From assembly GCF_003852405.1 (NCBI RefSeq), contig NZ_QAJM01000014.1, forward strand, positions 126,969-190,968: 64,000 nt of DNA, given 5' to 3'. The stretch is from Pseudomonas sp. KBW05. Lineage in GTDB: Bacteria > Pseudomonadota > Gammaproteobacteria > Pseudomonadales > Pseudomonadaceae. The notes beneath the pieces were generated by a model. It saw only the letters and a list, made by a program, of their open reading frames with translations, had not been told where the DNA came from and made no database searches. A program made the translations under genes and the position numbers. Below are positions 1 through 9,866 of this stretch, in pieces. How positions within the stretch are numbered: the stretch's first letter is position 1; each line of letters begins with the position of its first letter.

Positions 1-89
1 GGCTTGAATCCGTGGGCCGCCGTCATGGGCCATCCTTGGCCCAGGACGGCTAACCCGGCGTCCTGCCGGGTTACCCGCGGATTCAAGCC
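1..89. repeat. Three-way-junction palindromic repeat
   Basis: Bases 1-16 pair with 74-89 (one G:U position). Between them sit two further hairpins, 20-31 with 38-49 (one mismatch) and 51-59 with 65-73 (perfect). The unit therefore folds completely into a cruciform or three-way junction with almost no unpaired bases. No convincing gene lies in 1-249. The organisation suggests an interspersed repeat, but no second copy is present in this window, so the family assignment is an inference. The element may extend left of the window. Confidence 0.6.
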
Positions 90-197
90 TGCGTTCGGCC
101 AGCGTGGTTAACGGGGCGCCTAAGATCAAAAGCTGAAGAGCCAGAGCCAGAACTTCGGGTTTTGTCAGGTCTAGTAGTTGTGTAGATACCTGTGGCC

Positions 198-222
198 ATC
201 GCAGGCAAGCCAGCTCCCACAC
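198..222. repeat. Single (unpaired) REP half-site
   Basis: This is one arm of the REP family whose paired form occurs at 7811-7882 (core GCAGGCAAGCCAGCTCCCAC). Here the mate arm is missing. It lies 27 bp beyond the stop codon of the MarR gene. Confidence 0.7.
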
Positions 223-249
223 AAGCCAGCCGCCACATATCTTCTAGGA

Positions 250-684
250 TCAGGACTTTTCCAGATTCGCCAGAATGTGCCCATGCACGCGCATGCACAC
301 CTTCATATCCTCTTCATCCACTCCCACAAACAGCTCATGCCGTAACGCCGTGGCGATGGTTTCGATCTGATCAATCAGCGGGCGAGCGGTGTCGCACAGC
401 AAGATGCGCTTGGCGCGGCGGTCTTCCACCACGGCCTGGCGTTGCACCAGGCCCTGGCTTTCGAGGCTGTCGAGCAAACGCGCCAGCGTTGGCCCTTCGA
501 CGCCAACACTTTGTGCCAACTCACGTTGGGTAGGCGCTTCTTCAAAACGCGCCAGGTGCAACAGCACCAACCAGCGCGCCTGGGACAAGCCCAGCCCCGC
601 CAGGCGGCGATCCAGCTCGGCGCGCCAACCTCGGGACATTTGCGCCAACTGCATGCCAAAACGGTGTTGATCGGTTAACGGCAT
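250..684 (-). CDS. MarR/SlyA-family transcriptional regulator
   Basis: 144-residue winged-helix regulator, the usual length for MarR/SlyA. The order is an N-terminal dimerisation helix, a recognition region around residues 50-80 (QRELAQSVGVEGPTLARLLD), then the wing with the D-R-R-A-K motif at about residues 88-92 that is typical of SlyA-like proteins. Proteins of this family bind short palindromes and respond to aromatic or phenolic ligands or to oxidants; the ligand cannot be read from the sequence. A short dyad sits at 721-731 in its own upstream region, and a canonical SlyA-type box occurs elsewhere in the window at 34368-34379. The gene stands alone, with recQ ending upstream on the same strand. 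Confidence 0.88.
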   Translation of the reverse strand: MPLTDQHRFGMQLAQMSRGWRAELDRRLAGLGLSQARWLVLLHLARFEEAPTQRELAQSVGVEGPTLARLLDSLESQGLVQRQAVVEDRRAKRILLCDTARPLIDQIETIATALRHELFVGVDEEDMKVCMRVHGHILANLEKS

Positions 685-720
685 AAAAAACTCATGATTT
701 AGACTGAAAACAAAGTGTGG

Positions 721-731
721 CTAATTATTAG
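721..731. promoter_or_regulatory. Candidate MarR autoregulatory operator
   Basis: Perfect inverted repeat CTAAT-T-ATTAG, 37 bp upstream of the start codon of the MarR/SlyA-type gene, in an AT-rich stretch. Its size and position suit MarR autorepression, but no binding data can be inferred and the dyad is short. Confidence 0.35.
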
Positions 732-805
732 TCAGCTAAGCATGAGCCCTGCCAGTAGGCAAGAGGTGCTATGTACTGATTCGTTACATTGTCGTAATTG
801 ACGCA

Positions 806-2932
806 CTAAATTTCGAATTCGGACTGCAAAGCGGCTCGAACGCAGTACAAAACACCCTCAGGCACCCGCCCGGTGAACAATGGCGCGATCTCCGCAACCG
901 GCGGCAATTCGCCCTCGCCGTCAAGGAATGCATCCTGGATTTCGCCCAGCAAGTCTTCCGGCAAATCGAGGGCCTGCTCCAGCGACAGCTGTTGCGCGCC
1001 GATGGACTCGGCCAGCAAGGTGTAGACGTTCTTCTCCGAGCATTGCAGTTGCCCGGCGATCTGGATCGGCGTCATGCCCGCACGCGCCAGGCTGATCAGC
1101 TCGTGGCGGATGTCGGCGACTTCCTTCGGCGCTTCGGCCTGGCCGCCGAGGACTTCGAGGAAGGCCTGGCCATAACGCTCCAGCTTGCGCGCACCCACGC
1201 CACTGACCCGGGCCATTTCCGACATGGTTGTCGGCTGCTCGCGCAGCATCTCCAACAAGGTGGAGTCGGGGAAGATAACGTACGGTGGCACGCTGTGTTC
1301 CTGGGCCAGCTTGCGGCGCAGGGTGCGCAAGGCTTCCCATTGCTCGCGCTCTTCGCCACGTACCAGTTGGCTGGCCTGGCTGGTGCTGGTCTTGGCGGTG
1401 GTTTGCGGCTTGAGGTCGCGACGCAGCTCCAGGCTGACTTCGCCCTTGAGCAGCGGCCGGCAGCTGTCGTTCAGGCGCAGGCCGCCATAACCCTCGATGT
1501 CGATGTCCACCAGGCCACGCGCAACCATCTGCCGGAACAGCGAGCGCCATTCGCCTTCGGCGCGGGCCTTGCCGACGCCGTAGACCGAGAGTTTCTCGTG
1601 ACCGAAGCTGCGTACTTTCTCGTTGTCCTTGCCCAGCAACACATCCACCAGGTGGCCGACGCCGTAGCGCTGGCCGGTGCGATAGATGGCCGAAAGGCCC
1701 TGGCGCGCCGGTTCGGTGGCATCCCAGGTCTGCACGCCGTCGGTGCAGTTGTCGCAGTGCCCACAGGGCTCGGGCATGTCTTCGTCGAAATACGCGAGCA
1801 AGGTCTGGCGGCGGCAGCGGGTTTCTTCGCACAACGAGAGCATGGCATCCAGCTTGTGCTGCTCCAGGCGCTTGTGGCGCTCGTCACCTTCGGAGTTTTG
1901 CAGCATCTGCTTGAGCATCACCACGTCTTGCAGGCCGTAGACCATCCACGCATCCGCCGGCAGGCCATCACGGCCGGCGCGGCCGGTTTCCTGGTAATAC
2001 GCCTCAAGGGACTTGGGCAGATCCATGTGCGCCACGAAACGCACGTTGGATTTGTCGATGCCCATGCCAAACGCGATGGTCGCCACCATGATCAGGCCTT
2101 CCTCGTTGAGGAAGCGCTTCTGGTGCGCCGAGCGCGTTTCATTGGGCAGGCCCGCGTGGTAAGGCAGCGCCGGGTAGCCTTGCTCGCAGAGGAACGCGGC
2201 CACTTCATCGACCTTCTTGCGCGACAGGCAATAGACGATACCCGCATCACTGCGCCGCTCCGACAGGAACGCGAGCAACTGCTTGCGCGGCTGCTCCTTG
2301 GGCACGATGCGGTAGAAGATATTCGGCCGGTCGAAACTCGACAGGAACCGCTCGGCGTTCTGCAAATGCAGGCGTTCGACGATTTCTTCACGGGTGCGCT
2401 TGTCGGCGGTGGCGGTCAGCGCGATGCGCGGTACATCGGGGAACAGCTCGGCCAGTTGCCCTAGTTGCAGGTACTCGCGGCGAAAATCGTGACCCCATTG
2501 CGACACGCAGTGGGCCTCGTCAATCGCGAACAGGGCAATTTCCAGGCTCTGCAGGAAGGCCAGCATGCGCGGCTGCACCAGGCGTTCGGGCGCCAGGTAC
2601 AGCATCTTCACTTCGCCGCGCTTGATCCGCGCAGCCAGGTCGCGCTGCTGCTCGGCGCTGAGGGTGGAGTTCAACGAAGCGGCGGCAACACCGAGTTCTT
2701 CGAGGGTCGCGACCTGATCGTCCATCAACGCGATCAGCGGCGACACCACCACCGCCAGGCCATTGCGCAACAGCGCCGGCACCTGGAAGCACAGCGACTT
2801 GCCGCCGCCGGTAGGCATCAATACCAGGGCATCGCCGCCACTGGCCACGCGCTCAATGATCGCACCCTGGCGGCCACGAAAACTGTCGTAGCCGAAGATG
2901 TCCTTGAGGACGCGTTGAGCCTGCTCGAGCAT
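806..2932 (-). CDS. recQ: ATP-dependent DNA helicase RecQ
   Basis: 708-residue 3'-5' superfamily 2 helicase acting in recombinational repair and replication-fork processing. Walker A (MPTGGGKS) and the DEAH box followed by [10 protein letters not shown] are both present. A Q-x-x-GRAGRDG helicase motif VI, a zinc-binding CxxC segment (CGHCDNC) in the RecQ-Ct region and a C-terminal HRDC domain (around [13 protein letters not shown]) follow in order. The reading frame stays open 50 codons further upstream. The start at MLEQAQ is preferred because that is where RecQ homology begins and it gives the usual length. The gene is not in an operon with its neighbours. Confidence 0.95.
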   Translation of the reverse strand: MLEQAQRVLKDIFGYDSFRGRQGAIIERVASGGDALVLMPTGGGKSLCFQVPALLRNGLAVVVSPLIALMDDQVATLEELGVAAASLNSTLSAEQQRDLAARIKRGEVKMLYLAPERLVQPRMLAFLQSLEIALFAIDEAHCVSQWGHDFRREYLQLGQLAELFPDVPRIALTATADKRTREEIVERLHLQNAERFLSSFDRPNIFYRIVPKEQPRKQLLAFLSERRSDAGIVYCLSRKKVDEVAAFLCEQGYPALPYHAGLPNETRSAHQKRFLNEEGLIMVATIAFGMGIDKSNVRFVAHMDLPKSLEAYYQETGRAGRDGLPADAWMVYGLQDVVMLKQMLQNSEGDERHKRLEQHKLDAMLSLCEETRCRRQTLLAYFDEDMPEPCGHCDNCTDGVQTWDATEPARQGLSAIYRTGQRYGVGHLVDVLLGKDNEKVRSFGHEKLSVYGVGKARAEGEWRSLFRQMVARGLVDIDIEGYGGLRLNDSCRPLLKGEVSLELRRDLKPQTTAKTSTSQASQLVRGEEREQWEALRTLRRKLAQEHSVPPYVIFPDSTLLEMLREQPTTMSEMARVSGVGARKLERYGQAFLEVLGGQAEAPKEVADIRHELISLARAGMTPIQIAGQLQCSEKNVYTLLAESIGAQQLSLEQALDLPEDLLGEIQDAFLDGEGELPPVAEIAPLFTGRVPEGVLYCVRAALQSEFEI

Positions 2933-3208
2933 GTAAAACTCCAAAATATCGCCGAAATCCCTCTGTACAGGCTGGCCGAAAAAACCCGGCCTCACGGAAA
3001 ATAATCCGTAAGCGAAGTTTTCGCGGGTTGGCGCTTGGCCTGCAGGGGCATCACAAAACGCGGCAGTATACCCGAGCAGCACCTGGCAAAGGGCGCGGCT
3101 GACGAATAGCGATGGCTATCTAAAACCTGGCAAATATGCAGTGTGGCTGGCCTGGGCGCTCAAGAAAGCCTAGAATTCAGCATCGTTTATTCCCAAGGTA
3201 GTCCTTCA

Positions 3209-3796
3209 ATGTCCTTCGCTGAGCAACTAACCCGCCTGCAAGCCTTCCTCGACGCCGATGAGCTGCATGACGAGGCGCTGGACTACGTGGCCGCCCACGG
3301 CTACCTGACCGCCCTGTCCATCTGTTCCGAGGAAGTACCGGATCGTGAGTGGATCGACGCCCTGTTCGCCGAAGAGCCGCACTACGCCGACGCCGCCCAG
3401 CGTGAAGAAATCGAATCCACCCTGATCGCCCTCAAAGCCCACATCGGTCGCCAACTGGCCTCCGACGAGGAATTCGAGCTGCCATGCGACCTCGACCTGG
3501 GCGAAGAGCCGGACGACTCCGACCTGCGCGGCTGGTGCATCGGCTTCATGGAAGGCGTGTTCCTGCGCGAAGCTGCCTGGTTCGAAACCGCCGAGGAAGA
3601 AGTCAGCGAAATGCTGCTGCCGATCATGGTCGGTTCGGGCCTGTTCGACGACCAGCCAGAGTTCGCCGACATCGCCTCCGACGCCAACCTGATGGACGAC
3701 ATGATCGTCCAGATCCCGGAAGCCCTGACCGCCTTGTACCTGCTGTGCAACGCCCCTGACGAAAAACCGGCGATCCTCAAGCCACGTCACCACTGA
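3209..3796 (+). CDS. UPF0149 (YecA/YgfB-like) family protein
   Basis: 195-residue acidic, largely helical protein of the UPF0149 family. Characteristic features are the central stretch DLRGWCIGFMEGVFL and the run of Asp/Glu residues in the linker. Some relatives end in a zinc-binding SEC-C motif; this one does not. The biochemical role is not established. The ATG at 3209 is preferred over an in-frame upstream ATG because family homology begins at MSFAEQL. The following DUF454 gene starts 5 bp after its stop, so the two are probably co-transcribed. Confidence 0.85.
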   Translation: MSFAEQLTRLQAFLDADELHDEALDYVAAHGYLTALSICSEEVPDREWIDALFAEEPHYADAAQREEIESTLIALKAHIGRQLASDEEFELPCDLDLGEEPDDSDLRGWCIGFMEGVFLREAAWFETAEEEVSEMLLPIMVGSGLFDDQPEFADIASDANLMDDMIVQIPEALTALYLLCNAPDEKPAILKPRHH

Positions 3797-3801
3797 GTCG
3801 C

Positions 3802-4200
3802 GTGCCCGTGACACCCATGGGCAACCGCTCGCTGCTCCTGCGTTACGCACTGCTGGCCATCGGCTGGCTGAGCGTAGCGCTGGGGGTGATCGGCATTTTC
3901 CTACCGGTATTGCCAACTACGCCCTTCCTCCTCCTCGCCGCCGCCTGCTTCGCCCGCAGCTCCCCGCGCTTCTACCACTGGCTGGTGGAACACCCGCGCC
4001 TGGGCCCGTGGATTCGCGACTATCTGGACGGCAATGGCATTCCCCTAAAGGGCAAGGTCTACGCCATCGGCTTGATGTGGTTGAGCATCGGGCTGTCCTG
4101 CTACCTGGTGCCGCTGCCGTGGGCACGAGGGTTCATGCTGACCAGCGCCGTACTGGTGACGATCTACATCCTGCGCCAGAAGACCTTGCCGCCACGCTGA
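3802..4200 (+). CDS. YbaN/DUF454 family inner-membrane protein
   Basis: 132-residue small membrane protein. A hydrophobic segment at about residues 12-47 contains the P-V-L-P-T-T-P-F-L-L-L family signature. An amphipathic segment with RLGPWIRDYLDG follows, then two more membrane segments near the C-terminus. Function is unknown in the family. The start is uncertain among GTG 3802, GTG 3808 and ATG 3817; homology does not settle it. It lies 5 bp behind the UPF0149 gene and is likely translated from the same transcript. Confidence 0.8.
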   Translation: MPVTPMGNRSLLLRYALLAIGWLSVALGVIGIFLPVLPTTPFLLLAAACFARSSPRFYHWLVEHPRLGPWIRDYLDGNGIPLKGKVYAIGLMWLSIGLSCYLVPLPWARGFMLTSAVLVTIYILRQKTLPPR

Positions 4201-4319
4201 GAGCCCCCTGCGACATTCCCCCTCACGCGACCTTGGTCGACACTGACTAACCCCCGGCATCATGCGAAACTGCCCCACCGGGCCTGGAATGCCTGGGTGT
4301 TCTTCTGCTCGGAGTTACC

Positions 4320-7300
4320 ATGACGCTGTCCAGCGGGCTGATCGCCGCCGTTGCCCTGGCCTATATGGCCATTATGTTTGCCATCGCCTTCTACGGTGAC
4401 CGCCGCCGTGCGCCGCTGCCGCCACGCGTGCGCGCCTGGGTGTACAGCCTGTCACTGGCGGTCTACTGCACCAGTTGGACCTTCTTTGGTGCTGTCGGCC
4501 AAGCCGCCGAACAGTTGTGGGCGTTTTTACCGATCTACCTGGGACCTGTCCTGCTGCTGGTGTTGGCACCCTGGGTATTGCAAAAGATGATCCTGATCAG
4601 CAAGCAGGAAAACATCACCTCCATTGCCGACTTTATCGCCGCACGCTACGGCAAATCCCAGTCCCTGGCGGTGGTGGTCGCGCTGATCTGCCTGGTCGGC
4701 GTGCTGCCCTACATCGCCCTGCAACTCAAAGGCATCGTGCTCGGCGTGAACCTGCTGATCGGCGCCGGCGCAGACACCACCGGCACCCGCGCCCAGGACA
4801 CGGCGTTGATCGTGTCACTGGTGCTGGCGCTGTTTACCATCGTCTTCGGTACCCGCAACCTCGATGCCACCGAACACCACCGAGGCATGGTGCTGGCGAT
4901 TGCGTTTGAATCGCTGGTCAAGCTGTTCGCCTTTCTCGCCGTCGGCGCGTTTGTGACCTACGGCCTGTACGACGGTTTCGGCGACCTGTTCAACCAGGCG
5001 ATGCTCGCGCCGCGCCTGGAGGAATACTGGAAAGAAACCGTCAACTGGCCGTCGATGGTGGTACAGACCGGCGTGGCCATGATGGCAATCATCTGCCTGC
5101 CGCGGCAGTTCCATGTGACAGTGGTGGAGAACATCGACCCCCAGGACCTGCGTCTGGCCAAATGGGTGTTCCCCGCCTACCTGATCCTCGCCGCACTGTT
5201 CGTCATCCCTATCGCCCTCGGCGGCAAGATGCTGCTGCCCGGCTCGGTGCTGCCAGATTCCTACGTAATCAGCCTGCCGATGGCGGAAGCCCATCCGGCC
5301 CTCGCCGTGCTGGCGTTTATCGGTGGCGCTTCGGCGGCCACCGGCATGGTGATCGTGGCGAGCATCGCCCTGTCCACCATGGTCTCCAATGACATGCTGC
5401 TGCCCTGGCTGTTGCGCCGCTCCAGCGCCGAGCGACCGTTCGAAGTGTTCCGCCACTGGATGCTGTCGGTGCGCCGGGTCAGCATTGTGATCATTCTGTT
5501 GCTGGCCTACGTGAGCTACCGCTTGCTGGGCTCCACGGCGAGCCTGGCGACCATCGGCCAGATCGCCTTCGCCGCCGTGACCCAACTGGCACCCGCCATG
5601 CTCGGCGCGCTGTATTGGAAACAAGCGAACCGGCGCGGCGTATTCGCCGGATTGGCGGCGGGCACTTTCCTGTGGTTCTACACCTTGGTCCTACCGGTGA
5701 CGGCGAAAAGTCTCGGCTGGTCCTTGAGCCTTTTCCCCGGCCTGACGTGGATGCATTCCCACCCGTTTGGCTTGTCGGTGACCTCGCTGACCCTGGGTAC
5801 GGTGTTCTCCCTGGCGGGCAACTTCACCCTGTTCGTCTGGGTGTCGATGCTGTCCCGCACACGGGTGTCCGAGCATTGGCAGGCTGGACGCTTTATTGGC
5901 CAGGAAATCAGCCAGCGGGCCAGTGCGCGTTCGATGTTGTCGGTGCAGATCAGCGACCTGCTGAGCCTGGCGGCGCGCTTTGTCGGTGAAGAGCGCGCCC
6001 AGCAGAGCTTTATCCGTTTCGCCTACCGCCAGGGCAAAGGCTTCAACCCCAACCAGAATGCCGATAACGATTGGATCGCCCACACCGAACGCCTGCTGGC
6101 CGGCGTGCTTGGCGCATCGTCGACACGGGCTGTGGTAAAAGCCGCGATTGAAGGTAGGGAGATGCAGCTGGAGGACGTGGTACGGATCGCCGACGAAGCC
6201 TCCGAGGTGCTGCAATTCAACCGGGCGCTGTTGCAAGGCGCGATTGAAAACATCACCCAGGGCATCAGCGTGGTGGACCAGTCCCTCAAGCTGGTGGCGT
6301 GGAACCGCCGTTACCTGGAGCTGTTCAACTACCCGGAAGGCTTGATCAGCGTCGGCCGGCCGATTGCCGACATCATTCGCTACAACGCCGAGCGCGGCCT
6401 GTGCGGGCCGGGCGAGGCGGAAGTGCATGTGGCGCGCCGCCTGCACTGGATGCGCCAAGGCCGCGCGCACACCTCCGAGCGCTTGTTCCCCAACGGGCGG
6501 GTGATCGAGCTGATCGGCAACCCGATGCCGGGCGGCGGTTTTGTCATGAGTTTCACCGACATCACCGCCTTCCGCGAAGCCGAGCAAGCACTGACCGAGG
6601 CCAACGAAGGCCTGGAACAACGAGTGACCGAGCGCACCCATGAACTGTCGCAGCTGAATGTGGCGCTCACCGACGCCAAAGGCGTGGCCGAGTCCGCCAG
6701 CCAATCGAAGACGCGCTTCCTCGCCGCGGTCAGCCATGACCTGATGCAACCGCTGAACGCTGCACGCCTGTTCTCTGCCGCCCTGTCCCACCAGAACGAC
6801 GGCCTGTCCGGCGAAGCGCGACAATTGGTGCAGCACCTGGACAGCTCGCTGCGCTCCGCCGAAGACCTGATCAGCGACCTGCTGGACATCTCGCGCTTGG
6901 AAAACGGCAAGATCAACCCCCAGCGCCAACCCTTTGCCCTCAATGAACTGTTCGACACCCTAGGCGCCGAATTCAAGGCCCTGGCCCAGGAACAAGGCTT
7001 GCGCTTCCGCCTGCGCGGCAGCCGCCTGCGGGTGGACAGTGACATCAAGTTGCTAAGGCGGATCTTGCAGAACTTTCTCACCAACGCCTTCCGTTATGCC
7101 GACGGCCCGGTGCTGCTTGGCGTACGCCGGCGCAAGGGCGAGTTGTGCCTGGAGGTGTGGGACCGTGGCCCCGGCATTCCGGTGGATAAACAGAAGGTGA
7201 TCTTCGAAGAATTCAAACGCCTGGACAGCCACCAGACCCGCGCCGAAAAAGGCCTGGGCCTGGGCCTGGCGATTGCCGATGGCCTGTGCCGCGTCTTGGG

Positions 7301-7790
7301 CCACCGCTTGAGCGTGCGCTCATGGCCCGGCAAGGGCAGCGTGTTCAGCGTGCGCGTGCCATTGGCGCGCAACCAGGCAAGCCCGCAGGTGAAGAGCACG
7401 CAAGAAAGCGGCTTGCCATTGAGCGGTGCGCAAGTGCTGTGCGTCGATAACGAGGAAAGCATCCTGATCGGCATGCGCAGCCTGTTGAGCCGCTGGGGCT
7501 GCGAGGTGTGGACCGCCACCGACCAGGCGCAATGTGCGGCGCTGTTGGCCGATGGCGTGCGTCCGCAACTGGCCTTGGTGGATTACCACCTGGACCATGG
7601 CGAAACCGGTACCGAGTTGATGGGCTGGCTGCGTGCGCAATTGGCGGAGCCGATCCCCGGCGTGGTGATCAGCGCCGACGGCAGGCCGGAGATGGTGGCC
7701 GAGGTGCATGCGGCGGGGTTGGATTACCTGGCCAAGCCGGTGAAGCCGGCGGCGTTGCGTGCGTTGCTGAGTCGGCATTTGCCGCTGTAG
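4320..7790 (+). CDS. SSS-domain hybrid sensor histidine kinase/response regulator (PA3271-like)
   Basis: 1,156-residue hybrid kinase. Residues ~1-500 form a multi-helix sodium/solute-symporter-type membrane domain. Next come a cytoplasmic linker, a PAS domain (~640-740, LVAWNRRYLELFNYP), a coiled-coil and a DHp helix with the phospho-acceptor His806 (AVSHDLMQP). An HATPase domain carries D-R-G-P-G-I-P and G-L-G-L-G-L-A, and a C-terminal receiver domain has the probable phospho-acceptor Asp1088 (LALVDYHLD). This is the CbrA-like layout plus an attached receiver, so signal and output are probably relayed to a separate regulator that is not next to it. GGAG lies 5 bp ahead of the ATG. The transport-like domain may sense or carry a substrate; which one is unknown. 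Confidence 0.9.
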   Translation: MTLSSGLIAAVALAYMAIMFAIAFYGDRRRAPLPPRVRAWVYSLSLAVYCTSWTFFGAVGQAAEQLWAFLPIYLGPVLLLVLAPWVLQKMILISKQENITSIADFIAARYGKSQSLAVVVALICLVGVLPYIALQLKGIVLGVNLLIGAGADTTGTRAQDTALIVSLVLALFTIVFGTRNLDATEHHRGMVLAIAFESLVKLFAFLAVGAFVTYGLYDGFGDLFNQAMLAPRLEEYWKETVNWPSMVVQTGVAMMAIICLPRQFHVTVVENIDPQDLRLAKWVFPAYLILAALFVIPIALGGKMLLPGSVLPDSYVISLPMAEAHPALAVLAFIGGASAATGMVIVASIALSTMVSNDMLLPWLLRRSSAERPFEVFRHWMLSVRRVSIVIILLLAYVSYRLLGSTASLATIGQIAFAAVTQLAPAMLGALYWKQANRRGVFAGLAAGTFLWFYTLVLPVTAKSLGWSLSLFPGLTWMHSHPFGLSVTSLTLGTVFSLAGNFTLFVWVSMLSRTRVSEHWQAGRFIGQEISQRASARSMLSVQISDLLSLAARFVGEERAQQSFIRFAYRQGKGFNPNQNADNDWIAHTERLLAGVLGASSTRAVVKAAIEGREMQLEDVVRIADEASEVLQFNRALLQGAIENITQGISVVDQSLKLVAWNRRYLELFNYPEGLISVGRPIADIIRYNAERGLCGPGEAEVHVARRLHWMRQGRAHTSERLFPNGRVIELIGNPMPGGGFVMSFTDITAFREAEQALTEANEGLEQRVTERTHELSQLNVALTDAKGVAESASQSKTRFLAAVSHDLMQPLNAARLFSAALSHQNDGLSGEARQLVQHLDSSLRSAEDLISDLLDISRLENGKINPQRQPFALNELFDTLGAEFKALAQEQGLRFRLRGSRLRVDSDIKLLRRILQNFLTNAFRYADGPVLLGVRRRKGELCLEVWDRGPGIPVDKQKVIFEEFKRLDSHQTRAEKGLGLGLAIADGLCRVLGHRLSVRSWPGKGSVFSVRVPLARNQASPQVKSTQESGLPLSGAQVLCVDNEESILIGMRSLLSRWGCEVWTATDQAQCAALLADGVRPQLALVDYHLDHGETGTELMGWLRAQLAEPIPGVVISADGRPEMVAEVHAAGLDYLAKPVKPAALRALLSRHLPL

Positions 7791-7810
7791 GTAGGCTTGG
7801 CACATATCTC

Positions 7811-7882
7811 TGTGGGAGCTGGCTTGCCTGCGATAGCGGTTGGTCAGTCACCACCGCTATCGCAGGCAAGCCAGCTCCCACA
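7811..7882. repeat. Inverted REP pair
   Basis: TGTGGGAGCTGGCTTGCCTGCGAT and its complement separated by about 20 bp form one long hairpin. It lies between the convergent hybrid-kinase gene and rmuC, where it could also act as a bidirectional transcript barrier. It shares arm sequence with the half-site at 198-222. Confidence 0.85.
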
Positions 7883-7896
7883 TTTTTGATCGGTGC

Positions 7897-9390
7897 TTAT
7901 TCAGGAAGGTGCGCAACGCCGTCTGAGTCAGTCATTGCCCGTTCCAGCAGGTCTGCCGGCAGGCTTTTGCTGGCCCGCGCACCCAGCAACCTTAATTGCT
8001 CAGTACGACTGACCAGATTTCCGCGTCCATCTGTCAGCTTGTTCCGCGCCGAGCTGTAAGCCTTATCCAACTGCTGCAGCCGATTGCCCACTTCATCCAG
8101 ATCCTGGATAAACAGCACGAACTTGTCGTACAGCCACCCGGCACGCTCGGCGATTTCCCGCGCGTTCTGGCTTTGCCGCTCCTGCTTCCACAGACTGTCG
8201 ATCACCCGCAGGGTGGCAAGCAACGTGGTCGGGCTGACGATCACGATATGGCGGTCGAACGCCTCCTGGAACAGGTTGGGCTCGGCCTGCAGCGCCGCGG
8301 AAAACGCCGCTTCGATCGGCACGAACAGCAACACGAAATCCAGGCTGTGCAAGCCTTCCAGGCGCTTGTAATCCTTGCCGGCCAGGCCTTTGACGTGATT
8401 ACGCAGGGACAGGACGTGCTGCTTCAACGCCGCCTGGCCGATCACCTCATCATCCGCGCCAACATACTGTTGATAGGCGGTCAGGCTGACTTTGGAGTCG
8501 ACCACCACCTGCTTGTCGCCGGGCAACATGATCAACACGTCCGGCTGGAATCGCTCGCCGTCCGGGCCTTTGAGGCTGACCTGGGTCTGGTACTCGCGGC
8601 CCTTTTCCAGGCCGGCGTGTTCCAGCACGCGCTCAAGGATCAGTTCGCCCCAGTTGCCCTGGGTTTTCTGGCCCTTGAGGGCGCGGGTCAGGTTGGTGGC
8701 TTCGTCGGACAGACGCAGATTCAGTTGTTGTAGGCGTTCGAGCTCCTTGGCCAGGGAAAAGCGCTCGCGGGCTTCATTCTGGTAACTCTCTTCCACGCGT
8801 TTTTCAAAGGACTGGATGCGCTCTTTCAGCGGATCGAGCAACTGTCCCAGGCGCTCCTGGCTGGTTTCGGCAAAGCGTTGTTCACGCTCATCAAAGATCT
8901 TGCCGGCCAGCTCGGCGAACTGCGCCCGCAGTTCATCACGCGAGCCCTGCAGGTCGGTGAGGCGCTGTTGATGGCTGTCCTGTTGCTCGCGCAGCTCAGC
9001 GCGCAGCGAGGCCGACAACGCGTCGAGGCGACGCAGTTCGGTGTCCTTGGCGTTGCGGTCGAGGTTCCAGGCATGGGCGGCGTCGCGGGCGTTGTCGCGG
9101 TCGATCTGCAATAGTTCGACTTCGCGGCGCACGGCAGCCAGGTCGGCTTGCTTGGCAGCATTGGCCTGGCTCAGGTCGCTGATTTCATCGCGGCTCGCAT
9201 CCAACTGGGCAGCCAGGCCTTCCTGGGCCATCTGTGCCGTGGCCAGGCGCTCTTCGAGCAATTCCCAGCCGGTGGTGCGTGCGGTCAAGCGCCGCTGCAA
9301 CTGCCAGCACAGAGCCAGTAGCGGCAATCCAGCGCCAGCGAGGCCCAGGGCAATACCTGTCCAGTCAAAAGCCATAGCCATTTCTGCCAT
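7897..9390 (-). CDS. rmuC: DNA recombination protein RmuC
   Basis: 497-residue RmuC-family protein. An N-terminal membrane anchor (about residues 11-28) is followed by a long coiled-coil (~30-230) and the nuclease-like core with NWGE-L-I-L-E-R-V-L, DVLIMLPGDKQVVVDSKVSL and a DFVLLFVPIEAAF stretch. The D-S-K motif fits a PD-(D/E)xK-type fold. The family limits inversions and rearrangements at repeats. The start is uncertain among the three methionines in the first six residues (9390, 9381, 9375), and no clear ribosome-binding site separates them. It ends 14 bp from a REP pair. Confidence 0.92.
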   Translation of the reverse strand: MAEMAMAFDWTGIALGLAGAGLPLLALCWQLQRRLTARTTGWELLEERLATAQMAQEGLAAQLDASRDEISDLSQANAAKQADLAAVRREVELLQIDRDNARDAAHAWNLDRNAKDTELRRLDALSASLRAELREQQDSHQQRLTDLQGSRDELRAQFAELAGKIFDEREQRFAETSQERLGQLLDPLKERIQSFEKRVEESYQNEARERFSLAKELERLQQLNLRLSDEATNLTRALKGQKTQGNWGELILERVLEHAGLEKGREYQTQVSLKGPDGERFQPDVLIMLPGDKQVVVDSKVSLTAYQQYVGADDEVIGQAALKQHVLSLRNHVKGLAGKDYKRLEGLHSLDFVLLFVPIEAAFSAALQAEPNLFQEAFDRHIVIVSPTTLLATLRVIDSLWKQERQSQNAREIAERAGWLYDKFVLFIQDLDEVGNRLQQLDKAYSSARNKLTDGRGNLVSRTEQLRLLGARASKSLPADLLERAMTDSDGVAHLPE

Positions 9391-9436
9391 CAGCGAAAAA
9401 GAGAGAGGTTAACGGAGCACAGGGCCTGGCGACAGC

Positions 9437-9760
9437 TCAGTCTTCGACCTGGCCCAGTTCACGCTGGGCACGACGATCACCCGCGCGGGCCGCCAGGCGC
9501 AGCAGATCATGGCCGATGCGTCGGTCGCGCGCATTCCCGCATTCGCGGCACATCAATTGGCCCAGGCGGCTCTGGGCGGCCACGACACCGTCACGGGCAG
9601 GCTGCTTGAGCAAGCGCCCGGCAAAGTGTTTGACGTTGGTGTTGTGCCCCAGACGAGGACTGTCGAGCAACCACAAGGCGACTTTCAAGGAGAAGCGCTT
9701 GGGTGCGGTAACAGTTTGGGGGGTATCGGTAACAGAAGGTGATACTGAGCGAAACTTCAT
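9437..9760 (-). CDS. Small Sel1-repeat-like protein
   Basis: 107-residue basic protein. The segments FAGRLLKQPARDGVVAAQSR and HDLLRLAARAGDRRAQREL look like one and a half degenerate Sel1/TPR-type helical hairpins (A-x-x-G-x-x-x-A-Q pattern). A C-R-E-C pair lies between them. The frame is open upstream, but the ATG at 9760 (MKFRSV) gives the compact conserved-looking protein. The upstream extension is Arg/Cys rich and looks non-coding. It starts 46 bp behind rmuC on the same strand. Function unknown. Confidence 0.65.
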   Translation of the reverse strand: MKFRSVSPSVTDTPQTVTAPKRFSLKVALWLLDSPRLGHNTNVKHFAGRLLKQPARDGVVAAQSRLGQLMCRECGNARDRRIGHDLLRLAARAGDRRAQRELGQVED

Positions 9761-9866
9761 AAAGCACTGTGGGACAGAACGGAAGGCGCGCCACTCTACT
9801 CTTTTTTTCGTACAGGTAAAGCTGAAAAAACGTGGCACCCCCGTTCTAGAGCAAGCGCTCGGGACA

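Noticed and set aside
992-2464. 490-codon plus-strand frame inside recQ
   Set aside because: Antisense shadow of recQ; composition rich in Gln/His/Ala as expected from the opposite strand of a high-GC gene.
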